DNA of 64,000 bases from Megaleporinus macrocephalus (Eukaryota > Chordata > Actinopteri > Characiformes > Anostomidae), in contig CM038716.1 in the NCBI GenBank assembly GCA_021613375.1, positions 1,674,001 to 1,738,000 of the forward strand. Direction: 5' to 3'. A program made the position numbers and the translations under genes. Shown here in pieces: positions 51,816-63,980 of this stretch. A model generated the notes under the pieces. It was not told the origin of the DNA and made no database searches. It saw nothing but the letters and a program-made list of their open reading frames with translations. Positions within the stretch are counted from its first letter, which is position 1. The number at the start of each line of letters is the position of its first letter.

Positions 51816-52299
51816 GCAAAAGAAAGAAATCTACTTTATGTTTTAGTTGGTGTGCACCATTGACAACAATAACAGCAAAGTGTGTCAGTGTGTGAAAGCA
51901 GTAAGCCAGACTGCGTGAGTGTGTGTCAGTGTGTCCCAGTTTCTTTTGGCTGGACACGTGAACTTGTCTTGCCTCACGGTTATCAAGACAACCACCCCAG
52001 ATTGAGTAATCTAAGATATAACTGCATCTAGGTACCCCCTGTCACTTCTAAACCAAAATACACATACACTCCAAGACAAAGCCCCCGCATGGGGGTCAAT
52101 TTAATCAAGTCCACTTAAGTGCACTGATTTCACAAATACAGAATCTGGCATCAGTTTCTCTGCATACTTTTTTGTTTGCCATTCATAATCATGTTCATAA
52201 ATGGTTCGAGCCATCAGTGAACATGTATAATTTAGGTGGTGGATTATTCTCCAAAGAAAAAATATTGTTGGATTTTTTAAACACTGTGTATGCTCACTG

Positions 52300-52380
52300 T
52301 GCACATCTACATTTACAGCATTAAGCAGACTGATCCAGAGCAAAAGTGCTTTGTTCTAAACTATCGAATGCATCCTAGCT
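52300..52380 (-). repeat. L2/SINE 3'-tail fragment
   Basis: ACATTTACAGCATTAAGCAG ACTGATCCAGAG is a diverged reverse complement of the tail seen at 46391-46443 (TGGATAAGAGCGTCTGCTAA...TGTAAATG). Only the tail is clear. Confidence 0.5.
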
Positions 52381-52589
52381 AGTGCAAAAAAAGCCTTGCG
52401 CTACGAAATATTTTTTTCAATAAATAGTTTCAATAAATCCTAGATAAGAATTACATTTGAATTCTTCATGATTAAAAGAGCCTCAAGTTTGTGTTTAAAG
52501 ACAGCAAAGGACTGCTTGTTTACCCCACAACTTCGTAAAGACAAGAGAAGATTCCTTATGCTTGTCTTCCATACATCTTGAAGGATGGC

Positions 52590-53062
52590 AGGTCATTCAA
52601 GATAAACCTGAAGCTTGAAAAACTCAAGGCAAGGTTGAACAGGAACATTTTTGGCTGATGAGCAGGATTTTGAATCTGATTTGGGCAGCAACTCAAACCA
52701 ATGAGAAGAGCACAACAGCAAGCAGCATGCTAGCTCATCTGTTGCTGCACAGTTTGTGTTAGTCATCCTCTTTATCAGTGGGCAGTTTCTGGTCACAGAA
52801 TGCTGTTGGCTGAATATTTTTGGTTGGGCAGACTATTCTCAGCCTTGATGCTGAGGTGTTTAAAAAGTCCAGCAACACTGCTGTGTGTAATCCACTTGTA
52901 CCCATGCAACACCCACTAACATTCTACCAGACAGAGGGCAGAGAAACAGATGGATTACAATCTGTAATTGCAGAACTACAAATTGAATTTATACGTTAAG
53001 TAGAGCTGATACACTGGTGTAGACACTTTTAGGCAAACCTAAAAAGTGGCCAGTCACTGTAC
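52590..53062. repeat. Dispersed repeat, copy 2
   Basis: Related to 34830-35200: shared CTGTTGCTGCACAGTTTGTG, TCCAGCAACACTGCT and terminal AAAGTGGCCAGTCACTGTA. The middle is diverged and the part from 52590 to 52710 has no counterpart that I can align by eye. Confidence 0.6.
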
Positions 53063-53382
53063 ATTACAATCTCTGCTTAGTGAAAGCAAAGAACCTGTAA
53101 GCTATGAGACAAGTAAGTTGTTGCGTGTGTGTGTTCTCTTACTGTGTTGGTATGTGAAGGATTGCAATCGATACACTTTATGGCTCTACTGCTCCATCTA
53201 AAGCAGATTTATTAAAGCAGAGAGGACAGGCTTTGCTCCCCAACACACACACAGACACTCCATCACTCTAACAAGCCACTCACACAAACTCCCACACACA
53301 CAACGACTAGTTCTTCCACATGCACATTAAAAATAAAGCTACATACTGCAAAACACAAAAAGAGTAATGTCTGTAGACAATA

Positions 53383-53431
53383 TATATAAATATATATATA
53401 TAAATATATATATATAAATATATATATATAT
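53383..53431. repeat. AT minisatellite, palindromic
   Basis: Three to four units of TATATATATATAAA-type sequence between CAATATATA and TATATATTG, so the whole block can fold on itself. Confidence 0.85.
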
Positions 53432-54179
53432 TGTAGAGTGGAAGATGTATGCATGAATGAGTAGAATGTGTGCACTTGTGTGTGTGGGGTGGGGGGTGGA
53501 GTGCACGTGCACATGGATGTTGTTGTCATGCTGAGTGTTAGGCCCGGCAAACTGTAATTTGAGAGTCGGCCCTCACGCTCCAACCTGCGTATTAAGTCTT
53601 ACAGGATAATGTGCACTTGGCAACGTTAACCCTCGACAACATCAGCGCAAAGCTGTCACAACACTTCACCCAGAGCGATAGACTAAGGCGGGGGGTGGGG
53701 GTGGTGGGGGCTTGGGGGAGTAAAGGAGAGAGGAAAGGGAGAGGAAAAATGGAAAGACGCAGCTACAAAGAGATGGAGAAGCGATTACAAAAGGACAATA
53801 TATAAGATTTGATCCCATCTTGAACATAGACACCATCAAGGACAAAGAAAACACTAAGAGAAGAAAGATATGACAACAGTGGGCCAATCTCTCAATTTCT
53901 TGATGACTTCATTTTCGATTATGTTGGCTTGTGGCAACCGGTAGCAGAAAACTCTCTCTATGTGAATATGTGTGTGAACCATGGCATTACTGCAGTCTAC
54001 AAGTAGCAGAGATGGATTTTTGCTAATCGTGTGCATAAAATTTGACATTAATTTTTTTTTAAAGAAATGCTTGTGGTAAGCCTCAACGATATAAATAAAA
54101 TACATATATGTTACATATAGATTTACAATTTTACAAAAACAAAAACATAATATTTGATGTAATTTTTTAACAAGAATAT

Positions 54180-54660
54180 TTATTTTTTAGTTTTATTGTT
54201 TTATTTATGCTTTTGTTACAAAAAAGTTGGGACAGAAGTTTCTGTGTTACTGTGTTACATCACCATTCCTTTTAGCAACCTTCAATAATCATGTGGGGAC
54301 ACCAATTAATTTAGCATTTAAGGCAGCTGCAAGGCCTTCATTGGTGCATTTTGTGCTACAGGCAGGCCAGTCTAGCACCAGCTCTCCCTAATTATGCAGC
54401 TATACTGTTTTAACGCGTATAGAAAGAATTTTGGGCTCATGTTGAAATATGAATAAGGTGTTGTCTATAAGGCAGTATGTTGCTCCTATATGTGTCTATG
54501 TCATCACAAATGTGTTACCCATGCCATGTACTCTAATACACCCCATAACATTACAAAACCTGGCTTCTGAACTTCTGAGCTGGTAACTCTCTGGATAAGA
54601 AGGAGCCTTTCTTACAATTGAAAAAATCTAAGCTTACAAATCATTACTTTCTATGTTACC
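54180..54660. mobile_element. Degenerate DNA-transposon-like repeat
   Basis: ACAAAAAAGTTGGGACAGAA, GCTACAGGCAGGCCAGTCTA and ACCCATGCCATGTACTCTAA are recognisable from a very common fish repeat whose ends read AAAGTTGGGACA. The family was not assigned, and no second end was found. Confidence 0.4.
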
Positions 54661-54947
54661 TTGCTTTTTATATACAGTTCAAACTTTAGCCAGAACTAAG
54701 GTGTGACTGTTATTTTGATTCTAGTGGTATTTCTGTGTTAGTAAACAAAAAAGACAAATATTATTCTTCATTAAAAGGGTTATATAAGTCGCATTATATA
54801 AATACACTGAATACCCATAGAAACATTTGTGTAGAACTGTAATTGGTTAAGTTTAGGCAAATGTTGTGCAATATCGGCCCTGCAAAGACCAAAAGCATGT
54901 TAACAATTTACAGCCAATATATAGTACTCCTGTAAAGCCAAACTAGT

Positions 54948-54953
<6 letters not shown>

Positions 54954-54992
<39 letters not shown>
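54954..54992. repeat. (GA)n microsatellite
   Basis: A GA run of about 39 bases with one interruption. Confidence 0.93.
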
Positions 54993-54993
<1 letters not shown>

Positions 54994-55799
54994 CAGGCCA
55001 TGCTCAGACAATTCCCACATTTCCTTGCAGAATGCTCCATTTGGGACTGCAGATCAATTCTTGTCTGGTCTGCCTTTGCCTTGAGGTGTGTGTGGGAATG
55101 CATGTGTGTGTGTGCATGTAAGGATTAGAGGGGGGCATGTAAGGTCAGCCTCTTTAAACACACAAAACAGCACACAAACGCACACAAGACACATAACACA
55201 CAGTGCTCTGTTAGTCCAACAGTCTGTAGAGTGGGCAGCCTGGGGCACCATGTCAGACGAAAAGAAAAGAAATGCTGCAATTGGGATTTATGTGTCAAAG
55301 ATGGCAGCCTTCTAGTCACATCTCACTCTACACATACATCTAACAGCCAGAAAACCACATACATATACACACACATGAACACACAAAGTAAAGAAAAAAG
55401 AGGATTGTGCATGTGAAGAAGGTCTGATTGTTTCTCATGCTTTTACTCCAAGAATATCAGTTGGAAGAAGAAGTGGTGTCATTTTAATGGTATTATTCAT
55501 GACTGAAAAGAAAAAAAAACTAACCAAAAAGCAGATTAAAACAACAGGGGGAGGGATGATAACGTACAAATGCCAACATGCCAGTATTGGGTGGGGGGTG
55601 GGGGGGGGGGTGGTGTTGGTTTGGGGTAGCGTGGAGGTATGTGTGGTAGCAAAGCACAGATATGGAGAAGGACAAATATAGAGAGCAAAAAAGGTAGCAC
55701 TAAGATAGTAAGAAAGAAGGAAAGGAGAGTGTGTTAGAGATCGAATGAGAGAGCGAGGCAGGTTGTGGGTAGAGGGAGGGGATGGGTGTGGGTGTGGGC

Positions 55800-55925
55800 T
55801 GGCATTTCAGGGCTGCCGAAGCTCGGATTTGTTCTTGGAGCTCCCATGCAAATGACGCCGCCGCCGCAATGTTAACGAGGGTGGCATTTCAAACTGTTCG
55901 TCCCATTACTTATTAATGTTCTGCG
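55800..55925. promoter_or_regulatory. Candidate conserved noncoding element with octamer motif
   Basis: A mixed-composition stretch between low-complexity tracts. It has ATGCAAAT (55846-55853, POU octamer), GACGCCGCCGCCGCAATG and CATTACTTATTAATG. It is non-repetitive, but conservation cannot be judged from one sequence. Confidence 0.25.
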
Positions 55926-56297
55926 TCTCTCCTCCCCCCACATCCTCTCCAGTCTCGCTCCACTTTTCTCTCACTCGCTCGCTGTTGCTAGGGCCCCTGC
56001 GCTCACGTGACGTGGGTTAGGGGGCGCTGCAGTGGCATGCGCACAGATGGAGGGAGCGAGAGAGAGAGAGAGAGAGTGGGACGACTGAAAAGCCCCTGCA
56101 TTAAACAGAGTGACTTCTTAATGCTCATTTGTTCATTAAGGCACAATCAGGCTCACAGGGCAAGCACGGAGAGCCTGGCACATGGAGGCAGCTGGGAGAT
56201 GGCTCTGATTGGCTGCGGATGGCACTGTATGCCATTTTGGAGTAAAATATACTCCGGTAACGATGGAAGGCTGACAAAAAGAACAGAGCTGTGCCAG

Positions 56298-56303
<6 letters not shown>

Positions 56304-56349
<46 letters not shown>
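56304..56349. repeat. (GA)n microsatellite
   Basis: A pure GA run of about 46 bases. A shorter one lies at about 56056-56076. Confidence 0.95.
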
Positions 56350-56350
<1 letters not shown>

Positions 56351-56767
56351 CTAAGAAATAAAAACATACTGTTAGTAAGAGAGAGGAGAGAGGTAGGACA
56401 GGGATATCATGGACTACAGAAGGCCTCATATGATGCTCCATATCATTTTCTGTGGGACTAATTCTTTTTAGGCTCTGTAGGCAAGTGAGCTTTACTGTGG
56501 CACAGAGGTAGATGCTAATATGAGGGTTTGTGTGCTAGGTGACCTCAGTGTAATGTATTCTATTAATACTACCTCTCCTGCCTCATTAGGATACCATTCA
56601 CCCACTCGGGAAATGCTATTTTCACTCATTCACTTAAAGGAATAGCTTTCCTTCTCTCTCTCTCTGTTCCTCCACTCTTTCTATCTTCATCTTTTTCTTT
56701 TCCTTGCTTACGCATAGCTAAAACCCTATCTCTCTGTAGTACAGATTATATGCACATGATCTTGCTT

Positions 56768-56825
<58 letters not shown>
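56768..56825. repeat. Compound (CT)n(CA)n microsatellite
   Basis: About 24 bases of CT followed directly by about 34 bases of CA. Confidence 0.95.
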
Positions 56826-56826
<1 letters not shown>

Positions 56827-57162
56827 AACACGTTAGTATTCACCTTTCAGCTCTGTGCTAAGACCAGACTAATGGCAGGATATAGAGGTCAGTAGAAAAC
56901 AGCGCAAAGAAAGCAAAGATTAGCCATAAACAAGTGTTAACCTAGACACAGACATGTTTGTGTGTGTTCTTGTGTGACATAGCAGCACGACCGCGGTTCC
57001 CAGTCAAGGTCAATGAATGGTTAACCTTGATTAAATGGCTTTTGAGATCCAGTACGGACACAGACACGGAACTTCATCCACCCCTCCATATATTCTACCA
57101 ACATGCAGCTTCCTCGGTGCACTACCGATGGCCTCAAATTTTATAGACAAGGAGTGGAATGA

Positions 57163-57163
57163 G

Positions 57164-57252
<89 letters not shown>
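57163..57252. repeat. (GA)n microsatellite
   Basis: A GA run of about 90 bases with two or three AAAG interruptions. Confidence 0.95.
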
Positions 57253-57254
<2 letters not shown>

Positions 57255-57477
57255 AGAGATGTACGAATACCAATCATGGCAGGCAGATGATTCCACCATA
57301 TTTGCATGTGTTTATGTGGAAAGGGTGTCAACCCCCATAATTGCATTTTGGGGCCCCACAAATGACACTCACTCACAAATACGTCTGCACTATGATTCAT
57401 GACCAGTGAAATCCATTATGGTACTGGAATTACAGGCTTTAATGGAGACCTAGTGGGGGCAAGGGTTTGGAGAAAAG

Positions 57478-57496
57478 GAGAGAAAGAAAGAAAGAG

Positions 57497-57535
<39 letters not shown>

Positions 57536-57575
57536 GTGTGAAAGACAGAGACAGAGAGAGAGAGAGAAAGAGAAA
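57478..57575. repeat. (GAAA)n / (GA)n microsatellite
   Basis: About twelve GAAA units followed by mixed GA/GACA sequence. Confidence 0.93.
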
Positions 57576-60224
57576 GAAAGTGACAGTGTTTTTTTCGTAA
57601 AGGTGCTGCATATCTCCCCTTAAGTAAATGGTTAGTTATTATCAGTTAACTTTAGTTTTCAGAGAAATACAGTGCAGTTCATAGTGCAGTACCATAAAAT
57701 GTTCTGCAGGATGCCAGAGTGCCTAAACTGAGTAGGGCACCCATGTAAGTGATAATGTAAAAGCAAAATCTTGTAATTAATATCTCTCTGACACAGACAT
57801 GCAAACACACACATAATACATTGCAGTAGTCTAGAGAAAACACAAAGCAGGCTGGGGAGGCCATGATACTGGGCTACTGTACTGTAGGATATGTTTGTCA
57901 TGTTTGTTATGTCTTTGTGCTGCCTTTTTATTGCTACTAAATGCAATTTCTTGATCTTGATCAGGGATGTATCATAGTCTTATCATAGTCTGGGTCCCAG
58001 AGCATACATGTCTTTCGAGGCCAATGAGCTGCCACACTCTGACCAAAAAATTACACACACGAAAAAAACTTTACTACATTTTGACCATTAACTTCCCAAC
58101 ACATACAGCTCATATTTAAAAACTAAGCTATTTGAATAATTTTTTTTCAGTGAAGTCATGAAAACCTTTTGTACGTATCCATATGGTTAGTCTACAGCAG
58201 TTTAGCTCTGTTGACTGTTTCAGCCTCTGCTATAGTATAATAAATTTAGAAGACAGGTCATTTGTCTACATTCATCTTCACCCGTTAAGACCTACATTGC
58301 CACACCTCCACCTTTGCATGCATTTGTGTTTTGCACTTTCATTTGGTTTTTGGACAGAACCACAAATCCTCTGTTTTAGCTAAAGTAGCCAAAGTATCCA
58401 ATGATTTTATTAGCATAATTAAACTATGCTATTAAAAAGAAAAAAAAAACACAAAATAATTTGACTAAAAGTTTGTATACTGTATATCTGAAGTTTCTTC
58501 TTTTTGTTTTTAAAGTTATGCCTTTTTTTCTGTGAAGTGCCTCTGTGTGTTTTGTTTAATTCTATATACAATCATGAAAGTTGTCCCAGCAATTTCTGTT
58601 TACCATTACAAAATAGCACTTTGCAAACCACAAAAAAGGTCAGTTTCTTTTTCAATTCTTTTCAATAATACTTTACATCTTCTGAAAAACATTTGGGATC
58701 TGGGTGGCCATACTGTGCGTTATTCATTGCTCAAACAGCAACAGTAGATCCTTGTCTTTAGAAAATAATATCTTTGTCATATTTTTTGTTCTTGGGTTGC
58801 GTTTCTTGTTTTTCTCTTTCCTCTCTCAAAGCAGCCACAAACATTCCCCGGCTTTTTCTGAAACAGAAACTCTGACGGGATCTCCACACTCGGCGCTGCG
58901 CATGAACAACCCTTAATCTAATCTTAATCTGAAATAATTTACTTTAATTTGCTGTAACTAGCTAACCAAAGTCAATCAAATGCAGAATGTGGATTAGACA
59001 TGTCATCATTTTTTTATTTCATGGGAAAAAATCATTCCTGGGCCTGGCATCTATATTTTTGATATTTTTGTGTCACACCTAATTTACATTTCTAACCTCT
59101 TGTTCATGCCTAAGAACGTAACAGGATCTTTTACTATTGTGGTTGTAAGACTGATATATGTATATAACCTCTGATATGACTGGTTGTTCGGTATTCCAAC
59201 TCGTTCAAAAAGAAATCGGGGCTGAATTATTTCTTATAACTTCAACAAGAATGGGTTGGGCTAAATAGCTAAAAGCCTAACAGGTGGGTTTATGTAAAAG
59301 CGTTTTTTTATCGTGACAAAAAACAACACAAAATGACTTTTGCAATGTAGTTTCTACATATGAACTGTACACACTGGGGTAAACTTCAACACGCATATAT
59401 TATTTTAAAAAATGTTTTTCAAGATAAGATACACAGAGCGAAGCTGCCTTTTTGACCTGTGTTATATTAACAGCACTAACAGAATAAGGCATGACAATTT
59501 AAATGAAGAAAACTACAGTAAAGTAGTAGAATGAGTGCTCCATTCTCCCTTCACTACTCAATAACTTTTTCCGAAAGATTTGTTTTAATTTCCTTCTGTT
59601 TGGCCAATAAGAATTAGACTTCCAATAGATTATTACTCCCTAACACTTCCTCTAACACTTTCTCTGTTTCAGTCTCTCTCCCAGTATGTGAATTGCTTCC
59701 ATTCAGATTCTAAACAGACTCCATAGCCTGGACTTAAGTGTTTAATAATGAAACCCCAATTTTAAAAGACACCTGACACTGATAATAGAAAACACTTCAC
59801 GCATTCCTTCAATGACATTGTAAAAATCACATTCAAGACTGGAATACACTGACAATATACTTTGACCATGTATGTGCCATCTAATGTAATTCAGTGCTTC
59901 CGGTCATCTCCAACACTTTCTGTTTTTAATGTCCTCAATTCCTTCTCTTTGTTCTTGTTCTTATCTTCGTCTTACCTTTTTTCTCAATCTTCTACCCTTT
60001 GACCCTTCACTTCCCCTCTTTTTATCCTCATTACTCATCTAGCACACCTTCAACCAAAGTCTCCCCTTTTCCTCCGTCTCTCGTTTTTCTCTCACCGTCT
60101 TCCTCCCTCTCTGTCCCTCTCATCACTGGTGAGGTGCAGTGGTTGAAGGAGAGTGGGTTTGTGGAGGACTAATGTGCTCATTAAAAAAGCATGCTTCACC
60201 GTCAAATGCCAGCTGCCGCTCTTT

Positions 60225-60226
<2 letters not shown>

Positions 60227-60255
<29 letters not shown>

Positions 60256-60310
60256 TTCTCTCTCCTTCTTTCTTCTTGTCATCTCCTTCTCTCTTCTTGT
60301 CATCTCCTTC
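60227..60310. repeat. (CT)n tract with short tandem copies
   Basis: A CT run followed by two tandem copies of a unit of about 20 bases (CTTCTTGTCATCTCCTTCTC). Confidence 0.9.
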
Positions 60311-60559
60311 TCTGTTCTCTCCTTATCCTCATCTCCAACAACATGAACGTGACACCCAAATGTTTTCCGTTCTCCCTCAGCCGCAGTTGAAAAAAGAGAA
60401 AAGAAGGCAGGCAAAAAAATAAAACAACAGAAACACACCAACAACCAGAGTGTATAAAAATGGAAGTATGCGGGTGGAAATAAACTGGAGGTGAAAGAGA
60501 AATCTTGTCCTGCCTCTGTTTCCATCCTTCCCGTTCACACTCCATCCCAGTGATGGTCA

Positions 60560-60635
60560 AAGGCTTCTCCCACTCTCAGCCACCCTAATTAGAATGGCCA
60601 TAAATATTCAAGGGGTGCCATGTGAAAGGTAGAAG
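60560..60635. promoter_or_regulatory. Candidate conserved noncoding element
   Basis: Contains CACCCTAATTAGAATGGCCA and TAAATATTCAAGGGGTGCCA, with a homeodomain-type TAATTA core, between low-complexity purine tracts. A compositional guess only. Confidence 0.2.
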
Positions 60636-62149
60636 CCAGAGAAGGAAGGAGAGAGGAAGGACAAGAGGGCTGGAAAGAAGAAACACAAGTAAACAGAGTA
60701 GATGCCAACAATTGGAGGGAAGAGCAAGATGGAGGAAACGAGGAACAGATAGAAAGGTGAAGAAAAATAAAGACTAAAGCTGAAAAAAGGAGGTACTCTG
60801 AAACTGCACTACGTTCCCCTGCTCCATCTAAGCAAGCGTAAAAGTATTAAGGGTGGCAAATAAGGCATAAAGATTATTAATACTGAACTGTATAACTGTA
60901 GATATTTTTTAGGTTTCTTGATAGGTTGGAACAGAGACAATACACTAACAAACAGCTATTTTCACAGTGTTATAAAATAGCAATCCAGTGATTCTCTCTA
61001 ATCTGGTGATGCTGACTAGTGCTCTCATATAAGTTACGAGAGTTGGGTGGGCAGAGGAAACAAGGCCTTAAAAACAGAAACCCTTTTGGTCAACTAAGGC
61101 CATGATCATGATCTCAAAAACCCTCTCGGTGTGTGGTATGTATGTAGTTTAGGTGTTTAACCCTCTCAAACATTGCTTTCTGTGAGAACATAAACTCTGC
61201 AGTATTGCTCTTAACAGCAGGAACAGTATCTTACTGATCTGGGCAGCATGTGAAACAATGTAATATACAAGGGCTCAGTTTACTTTTTTGAAAAATCAGT
61301 GTGGGTAACACCAAAGAATATAGCTATTTATTTTAAGTTTCAGTCAGTAATAAATACTGGCCTTAAATTTATTTTTTATTTCACTGTTGCAGACAAACTT
61401 CCAGTGTTGGAATAAAATGACATGAGTTTCGCAGCATGCTCCTGCCATCTCGTTGTGTGGTGTAAAGTGGTCGACTGCTGGCTTAACTTGACATTCCGAC
61501 AAAAAAAACGTTCCGATAAAATCTATTGCGTATATATTATATATTATCACAAGTTTTAGTCTCAACTCATGCAAATAGTGTCACTGCAAGATTCTGCGTT
61601 ATTGTAAGACTTTCTAATGACAAATTGTCTTTAGATGTGAGACAGTGTCAGACTAGTTTTTTCAAAGTTATTTTAGAGCCTGTTCAAAGCCTTTTAGAAT
61701 ATGGTCTGCATAAGTCTTGTTCTGAAAGCCTTGTTGATTTTACTGTGCTACTGGCAATGAGCTAGTACTTAGGCACAATAAATTTGTCTCTCTACGTATT
61801 GACAGAAAATAGCGCCAGAGGTGCATGGCTTTAAAGAGGTACTGGTCTATAAACACTTTTAAAACATATTGTAATTATACAGCTTAAAGGATTTCACAGA
61901 ATATTAGTCGCAGCTATAGCTTGCTGTGATATCATGCTGTCAAATTACCTCCTTTTATCATATTATGTTTATAAGATAAAGATGTGCATGTTTTGATTTC
62001 CCACACCAGACCATATTAGAGCTAAATCCATAAACTAATGGCCTTATGAACATTACTCTGGTTCCATTCTGTCATCACATACATTCTCACAGAGACATAT
62101 AAAAGGTTGTCAGCATCCAAAAGCATTTGCAGTCCTTTTGCCACGCTCT

Positions 62150-62340
62150 TTAAATAATTAAAGCTCATAGATAATGGATGTGGACATGACCGTTAAGCAG
62201 CAGAAATGTGGAAATACATATCCAAGGAGTCTTGGCAATGAGAGAAATCCACACAACAACTGTGAGCTCATTGTCAGCAGTGGAGAACAATAATGACATT
62301 TATTTCTGATTTTAATTTAATTGATAATTTATCAATGATT
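62150..62340. promoter_or_regulatory. Candidate conserved noncoding element
   Basis: A non-repetitive stretch of about 190 bases with AAATAATTAAAGCTCATAG, GAGAACAATAATGACATTTA and TTAATTTAATTGATAATTTA. It lacks the microsatellite character of the neighbourhood. A compositional guess only. Confidence 0.22.
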
Positions 62341-62524
62341 CAAGACTGTTATAAGGACAGAGAGACAGAGCTGTAGATTTGCAAGTGCATGTGTGTTTGT
62401 GTTTGCTAGAGTTTGTAAGATTTGCCAAGTGGTGATTGATGTAAGCTCGGTTGGTGAATTTGACAGGCATCTACAGGCTACGTGTTTAGAGTACATTTGT
62501 GTGTGAGTGCTCGTTCTCGCTCTT

Positions 62525-62563
62525 ACACACACACACAGACACACACACACACACACACACAGG
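62525..62563. repeat. (CA)n microsatellite
   Basis: A CA run of about 38 bases with one CAGA interruption. Confidence 0.94.
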
Positions 62564-63109
62564 TCGTTCCCACACAAATCAATGCAGAGTCTCGCCAAGG
62601 AGAGTCTGGCATGATCTACTCCCACACTATAGCAAGAGCGCCAAAACATTACTCACCAAGGACTAGAAGTACCCTGAACACACCATCAGAGCAGAAAAGG
62701 AACTTCTGATCTTCTGGCTATTTAACAGTTAAAAGCATTATATGCAGTAGTTTTACTATATAAACGTCTATGCTGAATCATTAATTTTGAATCATTGATG
62801 CACTTTAGCCTGTCACAGTGTATGTCCAAGCCAAACCTTCGCCTTCTTGGATCTTGATTTATTACTGCATGGACCTATATGCGTCTGTAGTGTGCATCTC
62901 CTCATCTATGCCTTTGCTTCTTTTAAAAGCATAATTGTGTTTTCTATTTACCTGACATTCCTTACAGGATTAAGCTTTCATTAAGAAACCTTATACACTA
63001 AGTAATTAAAATCATCCCCACTGTGACCGGATTTTCTTTTACAGTCACTGTTTAAAAAAGGAAATAAAACAAAATAAAGCAATAAAAGCATGTGAAACAG
63101 ATGTTACAC

Positions 63110-63297
63110 AAGAGAGAGAGAGAGATAGAGATAGAGAGAGAGAGAAAGACAGCAAGATCTGCACCACTGTCTCTTCTGCATCAATGCCCTGTGCACTGCC
63201 CCAATTTACCCAATGTCACTATAATCAGTAAACAGCAGAGGGAAACAGGGGGAGGGGAGAATGAGAGAGACACGGAGAGAGAGAGAAAGAGAGAGGA
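63110..63297. repeat. Two GA-rich microsatellite tracts
   Basis: GA/GATA-rich runs at 63110-63146 and 63258-63297, separated by about 110 bases of ordinary sequence. Confidence 0.85.
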
Positions 63298-63917
63298 ATG
63301 GAAAGAAGGAAATAAAACTGAATTTTGTTCTTATTATTTACTTGGAATACAAATGTTTACAAAGGTTAAATGGCACACTATAACACCCATACCACCTGTT
63401 TTAATGTGTAGATGCAAGGAAATAAAAAATAAAAGATAGAGGAGCAGCAGAAAGAACGAAAGAAAAAAAACTAGACACATGCAGAGGAGAAGAGGAGAGA
63501 GAGAGCAAGAGAGAGGGAGAAAATGAGAGAGATTAGGTATTATAAGAAGTGCCATTCAGATGGTATCTCAGAGCCACAAATATTGACTTGCCAACAACAC
63601 ATTGGTTTATTGACCAGTACAAGATTGTGTAGAACATTACATACTTAACAATATAGTCTGGCATATCGAAAACTAAATAAACTTCTGGGCTGTATCATGT
63701 TGTCTTAATTCTAGAAGCAGCAGTAAAAGTAAGGAAAAGAGAGGGAGAAACTGGTGGAGGGACAGAGATAGAAAAAGGTGATGAAAAAGGGAGAGGAAGA
63801 AATGGAAGGGGGAGGGAGAAAAGGGCAGCTTCATAATTTATGAGCCATGCACCATGTGCCTGGTGACATCTGCTGTGGCACGGCTAATGTGTGTTCGCTA
63901 TCCCTGTCGTGAGATAG

Positions 63918-63918
<1 letters not shown>

Positions 63919-63979
<61 letters not shown>
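63919..63979. repeat. (CA)n microsatellite at the window edge
   Basis: A pure CA run of about 60 bases. Confidence 0.96.
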
Positions 63980-63980
<1 letters not shown>

